A stretch of 64,000 nt of DNA from Rivularia sp. MS3 (GTDB taxonomy: Bacteria > Cyanobacteriota > Cyanobacteriia > Cyanobacteriales > Nostocaceae). Made by a program: the position numbers and the translations under genes. Below the pieces are notes generated by a model. That model worked only from the letters and a program-made list of their open reading frames with translations. It was not told the DNA's origin and did not search any database. Positions 45,166-53,297 of the stretch are shown here, one piece after another. Within the stretch, counting starts at the first letter, position 1; every line of letters begins with the position of its first letter. The stretch lies in assembly GCA_019192545.1 (NCBI GenBank), contig JAHCMI010000006.1, positions 1-64,000 of the forward strand, read 5' to 3'.

Positions 45166-45762
45166 CTAATAATACACAACAAAATTATTATTCAAAGTTA
45201 AATTTTGCCTTTTACAATATGCGGCAAGCGCATAAGCAAGAGTATGTTGATGATATTTAGGCATATTACTGAATTCAATATCCCGTCCCCATTCATAAAT
45301 TGTCCGTTCTGATATCGCTAAAGTTTCCGATAACAATTTAAGACAACTTCCTCGAAAATTAGTAGAGGTTAATATCTTTATTCTTTGTGACGGTGACGAA
45401 GTATTTAAAAGAGTTGCTTCGATAAATTCCAGTGCTGTTGTTCTTGGGGCAATATATTTTTCATCACTAATTCTATTTAATTCTTTTTGAGATAAAGCAG
45501 CTTGCACGTAACTACAAGCTATTTGTGAATGTTTTGGCATATTCCAAAAGTTAGGATTATCGCCCCAACTTCGTATAGTTTGTTTTCTAAAACCTAAAAG
45601 TTTTGAAAGTAAATTAACGCATTTGGTGCCATAGCTGAAATTTAATTCTTCTTCTAGAATCTCTTCGAGAGATAACTTATCTATGCCAAAACTGTAGCGG
45701 AGAAACTGTCTTGGTTCCAAAGGTGTTGATTGCAGTAGCTGAATAATTTGATTTGGATACAT
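45166..45762 (-). CDS. Protein with two tandem HTH-like repeats
   Basis: About 198 residues from the ATG at 45762. The sequence is an internal duplication: residues 40-90 (KCVNLLSKLLGFRKQTIRSW then FWNMPKHSQIACSYVQAAL) match residues 127-180 (SCLKLLSETLAISERTIYEW then FSNMPKYHQHTLAYALAAY). Each unit contains a plausible helix-turn-helix (LLGFRKQTIRSWG and LAISERTIYEWG). Two linked DNA-binding units suggest recognition of a direct or inverted repeat, for example at an origin or promoter of the element. Family name unknown to me. Confidence 0.65.
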   Translation of the reverse strand: MYPNQIIQLLQSTPLEPRQFLRYSFGIDKLSLEEILEEELNFSYGTKCVNLLSKLLGFRKQTIRSWGDNPNFWNMPKHSQIACSYVQAALSQKELNRISDEKYIAPRTTALEFIEATLLNTSSPSQRIKILTSTNFRGSCLKLLSETLAISERTIYEWGRDIEFSNMPKYHQHTLAYALAAYCKRQNLTLNNNFVVYY

Positions 45763-45885
45763 TTGCAACGCGATTAGAAAAAATACAAATCAATGTTAGG
45801 AATGCAACATTGATTGTTGCATTCGCATAAAATAAAGTAAGTTTTGAAGAAAGAGTCTAGCGATATTTACTTATTTTTCAGGTTT

Positions 45886-46917
45886 TTAACTGAAGGATGA
45901 AAAAATTCCAGCTTCTTGCTTCTTAAATTGCTGAACCTGCTTCATCCAATTTTGAATTGCCTCAAGTTCCGAATAACCTTCAATAACTGCTCTGACTACG
46001 TTATTATCATAGGAATCAGCAGTGTACTTAGGATGAGCAGACAAAGGGGAAGCCCAAGCAAGACACATAGTTTTTACCAATTCATCAACCTTGCGACTAT
46101 CAAGTTGACTGGGACGTTCAACACCTTGAGATTGAAGCCATTCTTTAATTAACTCGACTGGATAATCAAGTAAGGTACGAATTTGCTTAATTCGTAAGTC
46201 TTGACTATCTGCAACCGAGACTGCTTCTAATCTTTGAGGAGCTTCTATTGAAAGTGGTTGTGATTCTTCAGTTGCCAACCAGGACTTTAATTCAAACGCC
46301 AATTCCTTACCAGGATTGAGAAAAGTCTTATCAGTAACAGCAGGACAACGACTTTTACTAATAGTCAGAATGTGCGTGTAATCAAGCTCTCCGGCGACAT
46401 CAAACTCGTATTCTACGCCACTTGCCTGTATTGGCGATGTGCCTATTTTCTTGGGACTATAAGAGGATTTACCCTTCTTTTGGTTTTCTTCTATAAGCCA
46501 TTCAGTTTTGCTTCGCATCGTCGCAATTATGTGGCATTTGCTGCCAATCATTGCATCGATTAATTTACGCTCCAAGGGACGAACTTTTGCCCATCCATCA
46601 AACCTACCACCCGCTAACTCAAGCTCACTGAACCATGCATGAGTCAAAGAGTCGATAATTATGATGTCATATCCCATATCTTCAGCTTGCCGAATTGCTT
46701 CAATATATTTGGCTGGATGGTGATTGGTAAGTTCGCAGGTGTCGAAGTTGAATAAATCGGCGTATTTAGAAGCACTACCTCTTTCTGTGTCAATTAGAGC
46801 AATGCGATTGCCGAGATTTGAAGCGATTGATAATGCTGAGTATGTTTTACCAGAACCGGATGCTCCGCTTAAAGCGAGCCTTATTTTCAAATTCGATTTT
46901 GTTGCTTTTTTGAACAT
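45886..46917 (-). CDS. Sak4-like RecA-fold ATPase
   Basis: 343 residues. Walker A GASGSGKT at residues 18-25, then IALIDTERGSASKYAD and Walker B YDIIIIDSLTHAW. This plan, followed by the GWAKVRPLERKLIDAM and HIIATMRSKTEW segments, is that of phage Sak4-type single-strand annealing ATPases, which work with SSB proteins in recombination. The C-terminal 120 residues are a helical appendage. It belongs with the replication and recombination genes of the plasmid- or phage-like block. Confidence 0.85.
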   Translation of the reverse strand: MFKKATKSNLKIRLALSGASGSGKTYSALSIASNLGNRIALIDTERGSASKYADLFNFDTCELTNHHPAKYIEAIRQAEDMGYDIIIIDSLTHAWFSELELAGGRFDGWAKVRPLERKLIDAMIGSKCHIIATMRSKTEWLIEENQKKGKSSYSPKKIGTSPIQASGVEYEFDVAGELDYTHILTISKSRCPAVTDKTFLNPGKELAFELKSWLATEESQPLSIEAPQRLEAVSVADSQDLRIKQIRTLLDYPVELIKEWLQSQGVERPSQLDSRKVDELVKTMCLAWASPLSAHPKYTADSYDNNVVRAVIEGYSELEAIQNWMKQVQQFKKQEAGIFSSFS

Positions 46918-47013
46918 TTTGATTACCCTTCAATATGTTGATTCTTAATTTCAAGGAATGGAAATTCGTTCTATAGAATCCGTAGAAAAGCGTGATTGTT
47001 AGTTCTATAGGTT

Positions 47014-47700
47014 TTAGTAGAAAGCTGCTGTCTTAATCTTTTTCGCAATCGGTTTGTGCTTTCTTAATCTTTCCCATTCTTCGCTAATCAGTTCATCAAA
47101 GGGTTGGTCTAATAATTCCTCACAACTCTCACTTATATTTATGCTTGGATTCGTTTCTGGTGGAGAAATTTCTACTAACCATAAAGACCCAACTTTTGGA
47201 TATATTCCATCAAAGCTTAGTGTTAATTGGTTTTGAGCATGGACTCTTACTACCCGATGTTTACCGGATGTACAACCAATTTCGCTGAGCTTCACTAAGT
47301 TTTGTTGAATAACATCATCGCGTAAATCAAATTCAAACTTGGATATTGGTGTAACTTCCGCTGTTTCTTCATTACAAGTTGCAGCTATTTCTTCTTGCTG
47401 TTGTGTAGGCAATGTTCCTTGTTTATAATGCCATACGATGTAGTCGTAGCACTTTGCCCAAGTGTTTGCTCGGTGGATTTCAACACCATTTATCATCACC
47501 ACCCAGCGTTGAGTCGCAAAATCATCATGGTCATGAGTAATACAAGCAATTAGTTTTTCACCAGCATATATTTCATGGTCGTAAAAACTTATTTCTAATG
47601 TCCTAATGCTGTTTTCATGGTTTGCGTTCAAGTCCGTAGCGTAATATTGCTTGTGCTTATTGCGATTAAGCACTTGCTGTGTGCGGCAAGAGTAAGGCAT
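47014..47700 (-). CDS. Hypothetical protein of the plasmid-like block
   Basis: 228 residues from the ATG at 47700, preceded by AGGAAC; the frame is open further upstream to 47901 but that part does not look coding. The protein is acidic with a beta-rich middle (IRTLEISFYDHEIYAGEKLI, RWVVMINGVEIHRANTWAKC) and has 5-6 Cys. No membrane segment. Family not recognised. Its upstream region carries the inverted repeat TTTGTATAT/ATATACAAA. Confidence 0.6.
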   Translation of the reverse strand: MPYSCRTQQVLNRNKHKQYYATDLNANHENSIRTLEISFYDHEIYAGEKLIACITHDHDDFATQRWVVMINGVEIHRANTWAKCYDYIVWHYKQGTLPTQQQEEIAATCNEETAEVTPISKFEFDLRDDVIQQNLVKLSEIGCTSGKHRVVRVHAQNQLTLSFDGIYPKVGSLWLVEISPPETNPSINISESCEELLDQPFDELISEEWERLRKHKPIAKKIKTAAFY

Positions 47701-47774
47701 AATACTAGTTCCTGTAAAAAGGTTGCTCGTGCAATCGCTTTTGCTTACCAGGCGAGACAGCGATTGCATGAGTA

Positions 47775-47799
47775 TTTGTATATATAAAGCATATACAAA
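47775..47799. promoter_or_regulatory. Inverted repeat upstream of the gene at 47014
   Basis: TTTGTATAT (47775-47783) and ATATACAAA (47791-47799) form a 9-base inverted repeat with 7-base spacing in the divergent promoter region. Candidate operator. Confidence 0.45.
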
Positions 47800-47913
47800 A
47801 GCTAGCTTGTTTGTCAATACGTTTTTATCATCTGTATATACGCTTTTCAATAAAAGTCTTGCCTGTCCTGGAATAAGTAGGTATAGGCATTGCATAGACA
47901 TGAAAACAAAGCT

Positions 47914-47929
47914 AGTCTATGTATAGACT
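47914..47929. promoter_or_regulatory. Palindromic operator candidate before the RHH gene
   Basis: AGTCTAT-GT-ATAGACT, perfect 7-base arms around a 2-base centre, 21 bases before the ATG at 47950. Autoregulation is usual for ribbon-helix-helix proteins. Related sites are at 44868-44879 and 48317-48327. Confidence 0.55.
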
Positions 47930-47949
47930 TATCAAGTATAGGAAATGTT

Positions 47950-48159
47950 ATGGGTCAATTGAACATCCGAATTGATGATGCGTTAAAAGAAGCTTTCATT
48001 AAGAAAGCAAGAGAACATAATACCTCTGCTACAGAATTATTAATTGAATTCATGAAGCATTATTTAGCAACTCCTCATAAGAATGAATCTCAGAAGATTG
48101 AAGAACTGGAGAAAAGATTAGTAAAAGTCGAGCAAGTCCTGGGGGAATTAGCAGCCTGA
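47950..48159 (+). CDS. Ribbon-helix-helix (CopG-like) regulator with coiled-coil tail
   Basis: 69 residues from the ATG at 47950. The first strand (QLNIRIDDALKEAFIKKA) and the helix pair (TSATELLIEFMKHYLA) fit the ribbon-helix-helix fold. The C terminus (KIEELEKRLVKVEQVLGELA) is a short coiled coil that would promote dimer or tetramer formation. It probably represses its own promoter and perhaps others in the block that carry similar palindromes, as plasmid copy-control proteins do. Confidence 0.8.
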   Translation: MGQLNIRIDDALKEAFIKKAREHNTSATELLIEFMKHYLATPHKNESQKIEELEKRLVKVEQVLGELAA

Positions 48160-48225
48160 GAGGCGAACTTCTGTTTCTCAGGCAATGGCGCAGTCGCGTT
48201 CGTAAATCTTTAAAAGTTAATTCTG

Positions 48226-48254
48226 AATCCCCTGATGATGAATCGGGGGATTTT
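48226..48254 (+). terminator. Rho-independent terminator after the RHH gene
   Basis: Stem AATCCCC/GGGGATT with a 13-base loop and a following TTTT, 67 bases after the stop codon. Confidence 0.65.
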
Positions 48255-48316
48255 GCATAATAGGCTTGTATATACATTTTTATGCATAGCCTTGACCAAT
48301 TATTATAGCGCCTATA

Positions 48317-48327
48317 CTATGTATAGA
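48317..48327 (+). promoter_or_regulatory. CTATGTATAGA site, shared with the RHH gene operator
   Basis: An exact 11-base copy of the core of the 47914-47929 palindrome, 140 bases before the DinD-like gene. A hairpin with an 8-bp stem (CTCCCACA/TGTGGGAG, 48342-48368) follows. It may place the next operon under the same regulator. Confidence 0.45.
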
Positions 48328-48380
48328 TAATAGATTTATTGCTCCCACATATTAAATCAGTGTGGGAGTGTCCTGCATAA

Positions 48381-48485
48381 ATGATGAAAGTTGCGGAACT
48401 TTTATTAGTGACGGCTTGTACAACTAGCGTCGCTCTATTTTCTCATGCATTTGCAACGGAGGAATTATGGATTCGATTAATTTAA
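48381..48485 (+). CDS. Possible small exported peptide overlapping the DinD-like gene
   Basis: A 34-codon frame with a signal-like N terminus (MMKVAELLLVTACTTSVALF then SHAFA) ends 19 bases inside the next gene. No ribosome-binding site is visible. It may be a leader peptide or chance. Confidence 0.2.
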   Translation: MMKVAELLLVTACTTSVALFSHAFATEELWIRLI

Positions 48486-49264
48486 GTAAAAGCGATAGCA
48501 GTCCATTTGACCAAATAAAAAAAATTGATGAATTAGGAACCGAATACTGGTTGGCGACAGATTTATTAGCGTCGATGGGTTATAGAACTTGGAAGAGAAT
48601 TAAAGATACTGTAGAAAGAGCAAAAGTCAGCGCCCAAAATTCTGGGGCAAATGTATCCGACCATTTTACCAACGTCGTCCAAATGGCGCAAATAGGGGAC
48701 TCTCAGGCATTTAGAGAAGTGCTGAAAAATTATAAGCTATCTCGATATGCTTGTTATATCACGGCGATGAATGGCGACCCACGTAAGCCAGAAATAGCAG
48801 AAGCACAAACCTATTTTGCGCTCCTTACTCGTGAGGCAGAACTCGGATTGCAAAACCAAGAACTGCTTTCAAATATCCTTGAAAAACTTAAGCAGCAGAA
48901 TCAAATAATTGAGAAACAAGGAGAAGAAATACAATTGCTCCAATCCCAAATACAAAATTTACTACCAGCTTCAAAAGCAAACTACATACCGCCTGGATGG
49001 GATGCCAAAATATGGGAAAAATTACCACCACAAGACAAACGGCACTTTCGTTTTCTATATCGTCGTCGTGGGTTTAAGCCTAGCTATAAAACTTCAGGTT
49101 CAGAAAATATAGAAACACTCACACAGAAAGTTAAACAGCAGCAACATTCGGAACTTAAAACTGCTATTAGAGAAGTATCACCAGAAGAAAAAGAAAGGCT
49201 CGAAGCAGCAAAACGTGAGGCTTTGAAACGATTTAATGAAGAAGAAGGAGGAAATAATGACTAG
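48467..49264 (+). CDS. DinD / antirepressor (BRO-N-like) protein
   Basis: 265 residues with a strong ribosome-binding site (GGAGGAATT). The N-terminal 120 residues match the DinD-type antirepressor fold: WLATDLLASMGYRTWKRIKD, VSDHFTNVV, LSRYACYITAMNGDPRKPEI and EAQTYFALLTRE. A coiled coil follows (ILEKLKQQNQIIEKQGEEIQ) and then a charged C terminus. Related proteins are SOS-induced (DinD) or phage antirepressors. Its stop overlaps the start of the next gene (ATGACTAG), so the two are cotranslated. Confidence 0.82.
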   Translation: MDSINLSKSDSSPFDQIKKIDELGTEYWLATDLLASMGYRTWKRIKDTVERAKVSAQNSGANVSDHFTNVVQMAQIGDSQAFREVLKNYKLSRYACYITAMNGDPRKPEIAEAQTYFALLTREAELGLQNQELLSNILEKLKQQNQIIEKQGEEIQLLQSQIQNLLPASKANYIPPGWDAKIWEKLPPQDKRHFRFLYRRRGFKPSYKTSGSENIETLTQKVKQQQHSELKTAIREVSPEEKERLEAAKREALKRFNEEEGGNND

Positions 49265-50207
49265 TTTTACTTCGGCATCACTGGGGCAAATCAATCCTCC
49301 AATCAATATCCTCAAAGAGTTTCTTGTGACATTCAACCGCCGTCAGAAGTGCAAGGCTGCAATACTTTCGTGGCTTGATGGAAAGCACTATTACGGTAAC
49401 TCTTGGGTTAGAATCACTTTTGAGAATCTGGCTGATATTTTGGGCTACTGTCGAGAAACAATCAGCAAGCATATAAGAGAATTGGTGTTTGATGGATTGG
49501 TCGAAGATAAACCATCACATCGATTCCCCAAAGATACAGCTTCTGAATATAGGCTCAACTTGGAAAAAATCATAGAAACTATAGAGTTTAGTCAATGCGA
49601 AAATATAGACGCAGAGGTGCCAGATATTTCAGGTGAATGTGCGAATAATCCGCCAACATCTAAAACTACAATTAAGTTTTTTGAAAACAACAACACTGCT
49701 GCTGAGGAAGATAAAGTTGATGAAGCAGAACAAGAAACCCAAATACCTCGCTACGATGATAAATTAGAACAAGTTAACTCAACTCAAAACACAGACTCCG
49801 GCGTTGATAACTTTCCTCAGTCGCAAGTCGAAGTCGTTTCAACTTCAGAAAAGCCTTTGAAGCCAGAGATTAAAGAAATTTGCAGCGAATTGAAGCGATT
49901 GCGAATAAATCCAGACCCTTGTTTGGGGGTAATCAAGAAGTATTGGGATAATGTGAATAGTGCGATCACTCGTGTTAAAGAAGCAATTAAAGAGGACTGG
50001 TGCGATAATCCTACCGGATTATTCATCGCCAGTTGTAAAAATGGGGAGAAGCCGAAAAATGCGGTGACTACACAAGTGAGTGATTGGTTTGAGTGGGCTA
50101 GGAAGGAAAGAATAGTAATTGCAATGTCTGAAGGGTTAGTGTATACCCCAGACGGAGAGGTTGTGTCTTGTGAGGAGATGATGCGGCGATATCCACTTTA
50201 TAAATAA
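49257..50207 (+). CDS. Winged-helix, replication-type protein
   Basis: 316 residues from the ATG at 49257, which has a GGAGG and overlaps the previous stop; an in-frame GTG-type extension is unlikely. The N terminus is a winged helix (WVRITFENLADILGYCRETI then SKHIRELVFDGLVE), as in plasmid initiators. The acidic middle is variable. The C terminus (SELKRLRINPDPCLGVIKKY, NPTGLFIASCKNGEKPKN) resembles the helical DnaD-like tail of phage replisome organisers. A replication initiator or helicase-loader role for the plasmid-like block is plausible. Confidence 0.7.
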   Translation: MTSFTSASLGQINPPINILKEFLVTFNRRQKCKAAILSWLDGKHYYGNSWVRITFENLADILGYCRETISKHIRELVFDGLVEDKPSHRFPKDTASEYRLNLEKIIETIEFSQCENIDAEVPDISGECANNPPTSKTTIKFFENNNTAAEEDKVDEAEQETQIPRYDDKLEQVNSTQNTDSGVDNFPQSQVEVVSTSEKPLKPEIKEICSELKRLRINPDPCLGVIKKYWDNVNSAITRVKEAIKEDWCDNPTGLFIASCKNGEKPKNAVTTQVSDWFEWARKERIVIAMSEGLVYTPDGEVVSCEEMMRRYPLYK

Positions 50208-50599
50208 GAAACCTTTTTCCTTACCGAAATGAAAAATTTTCTTTCGCTAGTAAAAATACATTCTTTTGGTATTGAGTAACTTGAGATTTTTGTTTTTTCT
50301 TTATTTTGCTCCTCCTTAATCCCTACGGTGTACACACAAGTACTCTCCGCATAGCTTTCAGGGATTTAAAGCCCCTTAAATCGTTATTACGAGCGAAGCG
50401 TTAGCGTAGCGTGTCCGTCAGGACATAGTAATCGCAAAATATTGGGATTGCGTCGTCGTTCCTTAACCCTACTCTTCGAGAACCCCTTCGGGGAACGGGA
50501 ACATCTTCGATGAACGCAATGACGGGTTTTGAGCGATTCTTATCTGATCTCAAAATTGGCTCCCAGGTAGGATTTCAAGACTTGTGTATACGGTAGCCC
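50208..50599. repeat. Intergenic dispersed repeats, MITE-like at about 50380-50545
   Basis: No gene. The stretch 50380-50545 consists of REP-like units (GAGCGAAGCGTTAGCGTAGC, a CCCCTTCGGGG hairpin) and has imperfect inverted ends (GTTATTACGAGCG versus, on the other strand, GTCATTGCGTTC). It resembles the foldback element at 5802-5939. Confidence 0.5.
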
Positions 50600-50749
50600 T
50601 TAATCCAAAGTGATGTCAAATTTTGAAGGTTCACCAAGCTCAGATTGGCGGAATATACTGTCTCTTAAACGGAATAGCTTAGATGCTTCATCAATATCAT
50701 AACCGTCACAATCGAGAACCAGGCTTCTGTACGGACGAATAAGTACCAT
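50600..50749 (-). CDS. Small hypothetical protein or gene remnant
   Basis: 49 residues (MVLIRPYRSLVLDCDGYDID onward, ending FDITLD). The sequence has coding character and the frame is open 33 bases further upstream without a start. It lies just downstream of the sterol-type cluster on the same strand. It may be a remnant of a longer gene. Family unknown. Confidence 0.35.
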   Translation of the reverse strand: MVLIRPYRSLVLDCDGYDIDEASKLFRLRDSIFRQSELGEPSKFDITLD

Positions 50750-50789
50750 TGAGGGTGCAGTATTAACTGTTTTCGGTAATTGTCTCGTG

Positions 50790-51902
50790 TTAACTTTTTA
50801 CCGTAGCTAAGTATTCTTCCCACTTACGAATAGTTAATATTTGAAACAAATGCACTGCTGGATTTAGCTCTATAATGGGTGCATTGAAGTGAGTATTGTA
50901 GCCCTTTTGCTCTGCTTCAACAGCAATCCCATCTTGGGCAAGAAGCGGTTTAATCAAGAGTGGATTAGCAATCTTGAGTACCAAAGTCATCAGCCATTGC
51001 GGAATCTTAATCTTTGTAAAAGGAATGATTAGGGCATCAAAATAGAATAGGAAGAATACACGAGTCATTTGCTCTTCAATTGGCAAGATAAAGCACCAGT
51101 GTTTTATTTTACCGTCGGTATTTGACCATTGATAGGGATATTCATAACAAAGCTCCATTGAGTTGGTATTAACCCGTTTGCGATCAACAAACATCCCAGA
51201 AACTTTACCCGTACCAACTTTGGTTTCGTAACTGACGAAGACCTTATCTCCTTCTTGTTCGCATTTTATTAACTTAGCATCGGTGAAGGGACGATACTGG
51301 CGATGTAGATAAGCGTGTGTGAAATCACTGACATTATCAATAATCATCGAATGGTGTGCTTTCCAAGTAAAATCAAGTGGTACGCATGCCCAACGGTCTT
51401 TTCCTTGTAATTCGGGAATATCGGGAATCTGTCTCTTGTCAGCTAATGTAGGGTTGCCAGGGAAAATCCAAATCAACCTGTAGCGGACTTTCACCGGATA
51501 GGTTCTTATTTTACAAACTGGCATTGGTTTATCAAACAAGTCGTGAGGAATGTCTACAACTCTCCCTTCCTGGTTATAACCCCAGCCATGGTAACAACAA
51601 ACAAGGCGATCGCCATCTACTTGACCTAAAGAAAGTGGCAGTTGACGGTGAGCGCAACGGTTTTCTAAGGCTACTAACTGACCATTTTCTGTACGATACA
51701 AAGCAATGGAAGTATTCCAAAATTTGACTTCAATTACTTGTCCTGGCTTAATAGTCCTATCATATTCAACAGCGTACCAGTAATCTGGATTCATCCCCGC
51801 TGCACGCACTTTTTGGCGGCGATTTTTAGCTTCAGTAAATGAAGGAGGATGAAGTTTTGGTGGTGCAGATACTCGTTGATGATTATTTGTTAATGCTCTC
51901 AT
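50790..51902 (-). CDS. Rieske 2Fe-2S oxygenase, SdmA-like candidate
   Basis: 370 residues. The Rieske centre is CAHRQLPLSLG...CCYHGWG (CxH-x17-CxxH). The mononuclear iron site is DNVSDFTHAYLH (Asp and two His, with the bridging Asp). The C-terminal segment has a hydrophobic patch (IPQWLMTLVLKIANPLLIKP) that may bind the membrane or a lipid substrate. In bacterial sterol synthesis the Rieske enzyme SdmA oxidises the C4 methyl group so that SdmB can remove it. This gene lies 17 bases after a CYP51 gene and near an SdmB-like gene, which fits. A reductase partner is not encoded here. An alternative is hydroxylation at another ring position. Confidence 0.9.
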   Translation of the reverse strand: MRALTNNHQRVSAPPKLHPPSFTEAKNRRQKVRAAGMNPDYWYAVEYDRTIKPGQVIEVKFWNTSIALYRTENGQLVALENRCAHRQLPLSLGQVDGDRLVCCYHGWGYNQEGRVVDIPHDLFDKPMPVCKIRTYPVKVRYRLIWIFPGNPTLADKRQIPDIPELQGKDRWACVPLDFTWKAHHSMIIDNVSDFTHAYLHRQYRPFTDAKLIKCEQEGDKVFVSYETKVGTGKVSGMFVDRKRVNTNSMELCYEYPYQWSNTDGKIKHWCFILPIEEQMTRVFFLFYFDALIIPFTKIKIPQWLMTLVLKIANPLLIKPLLAQDGIAVEAEQKGYNTHFNAPIIELNPAVHLFQILTIRKWEEYLATVKS

Positions 51903-51919
51903 AATATGAATTATTGATA

Positions 51920-53281
51920 TTAATAGGATTTATATTTACGTCTATAGCGGATTAAGCAAGGTTGGCGCGGTCCGACAACAAAGGTAGTATAATCTGGTTC
52001 GTAGTTATTGTGTACTAATTCCAAGTCATACTGTCGCAGCAAGACGCTCCAAATTACCTTTATCTGTTGGTAAGCAAATGCTTGACCGATACAACGATGC
52101 CGACCACCACCAAAACCGATGAGTGTATAGGGAGATTTGCGGTCTTCTGCTCTTTCGGGACTAAATCGCTCTGGGTCATATTGGTTCGGAGAGCTAAATT
52201 CAGATAGTCTATGAGATACGGCAGGGGAAACCATTGCTAGTCCACCCGCTTTTACGTGATAACCGTTATATTCAAAGTCGCGTAAAATTTTCCGCATTAG
52301 CATAATTAAAGGTGGTCGCAATCTTTCTGCTTCTTTGATTGAGCGCTCCAAAATCACCAGTTGTCTTAACTGCTCAAGAGAAAAGGTATGGCTATTACCA
52401 AACACTGCTTGCTGTTCGGTCATAATTGCTGGAAGATATTGTGGGTGCTGCAAAAGTAAAATTCCCGTCCAAGCAGCTAACACCGCACTGGTATGTTGAC
52501 CTGCAAACAATAATGTCAGCAATAAACCCGTGATATTATCTTCAGATAGGACTGTACCATCGGCATAACGAGCATTTATTAAAGCTTGTAAAAAGTCTTC
52601 ACCTTGATTACCTTTAGCTCTTCGGTTGGTGATAATTTGGGAAATCAGTTCCACCATACGAGTGCGAGCTTTGTCTCTTCGTCGGAAAGTAGGCAATGGT
52701 AGATAGGGTTGAAAGAAAGCTAAGAGATTGATACCACCTTCCAAGTCATGATACAAACTGGCAAATTCTGTACTCAGGTGCTGTCGGAACTCATGTCCAA
52801 TTAGACAACGACTGGCGATAAACACCGTTAGTTCATTCATCGCGGCGAGTAAATCAACTTCCCCCGACTCTCTCCAAGTATCAAAATAATCTTGGGTCTC
52901 TTTCGCCATAAATTGAGCATAGGCTTGCATCCTTTCCTCTCTTAATGCGGGAAAGATAAAGCCAAGCTGCTCGCTCATTCTATCGGGGGTGGTATCATAA
53001 GCGATACCTTTACCAAAAATCGGTACGGTAAATTGATAAGCCTCTTTCTGACTAAACTGGTCATCGGGAGCGCGAAAAAAGGCTTCATTCCCTTTGGAAC
53101 CAGTTAAAAATGTGACATTAGAGCCTGCCAATAAAAAGGAGAAAATTTCTCCAAATTGTTCCTGTCCTCTTTGTAAAAAACCAATGGGGTTGCGTTGTAA
53201 TTCCAAAGCATATCCCAGATATGGCAGCCCTCCACGTAGAACAGGAGGTGTTTTTTTGATATTAATTGCACTAGCAGTCAT
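51920..53281 (-). CDS. Cytochrome P450, CYP51 family (sterol 14-alpha-demethylase)
   Basis: 453 residues, a normal CYP51 length, with no membrane anchor as in bacterial CYP51s. Family-specific motifs are visible: YQFTVPIFGKGIAYD in the B-prime region, the I-helix FAGQHTS, ExxR in KEAERLR and the heme loop FGGGRHRCIGQAFAYQQIK with C397. CYP51 removes the C14 methyl group of lanosterol-type sterols through three monooxygenations, leaving a 14,15-double bond. An ERG24-type reductase for that bond is encoded at 61179. It lies between the 3-beta-HSD and Rieske genes with 16-17 base gaps, so it is in the same operon. Confidence 0.92.
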   Translation of the reverse strand: MTASAINIKKTPPVLRGGLPYLGYALELQRNPIGFLQRGQEQFGEIFSFLLAGSNVTFLTGSKGNEAFFRAPDDQFSQKEAYQFTVPIFGKGIAYDTTPDRMSEQLGFIFPALREERMQAYAQFMAKETQDYFDTWRESGEVDLLAAMNELTVFIASRCLIGHEFRQHLSTEFASLYHDLEGGINLLAFFQPYLPLPTFRRRDKARTRMVELISQIITNRRAKGNQGEDFLQALINARYADGTVLSEDNITGLLLTLLFAGQHTSAVLAAWTGILLLQHPQYLPAIMTEQQAVFGNSHTFSLEQLRQLVILERSIKEAERLRPPLIMLMRKILRDFEYNGYHVKAGGLAMVSPAVSHRLSEFSSPNQYDPERFSPERAEDRKSPYTLIGFGGGRHRCIGQAFAYQQIKVIWSVLLRQYDLELVHNNYEPDYTTFVVGPRQPCLIRYRRKYKSY

Positions 53282-53297
53282 TATTTTTTGCTCAAGA

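Noticed and set aside
47701-47901. Longer N terminus for the gene ending at 47014
   Set aside because: The extra 67 residues lack coding character and would cover the promoter region and its inverted repeat.
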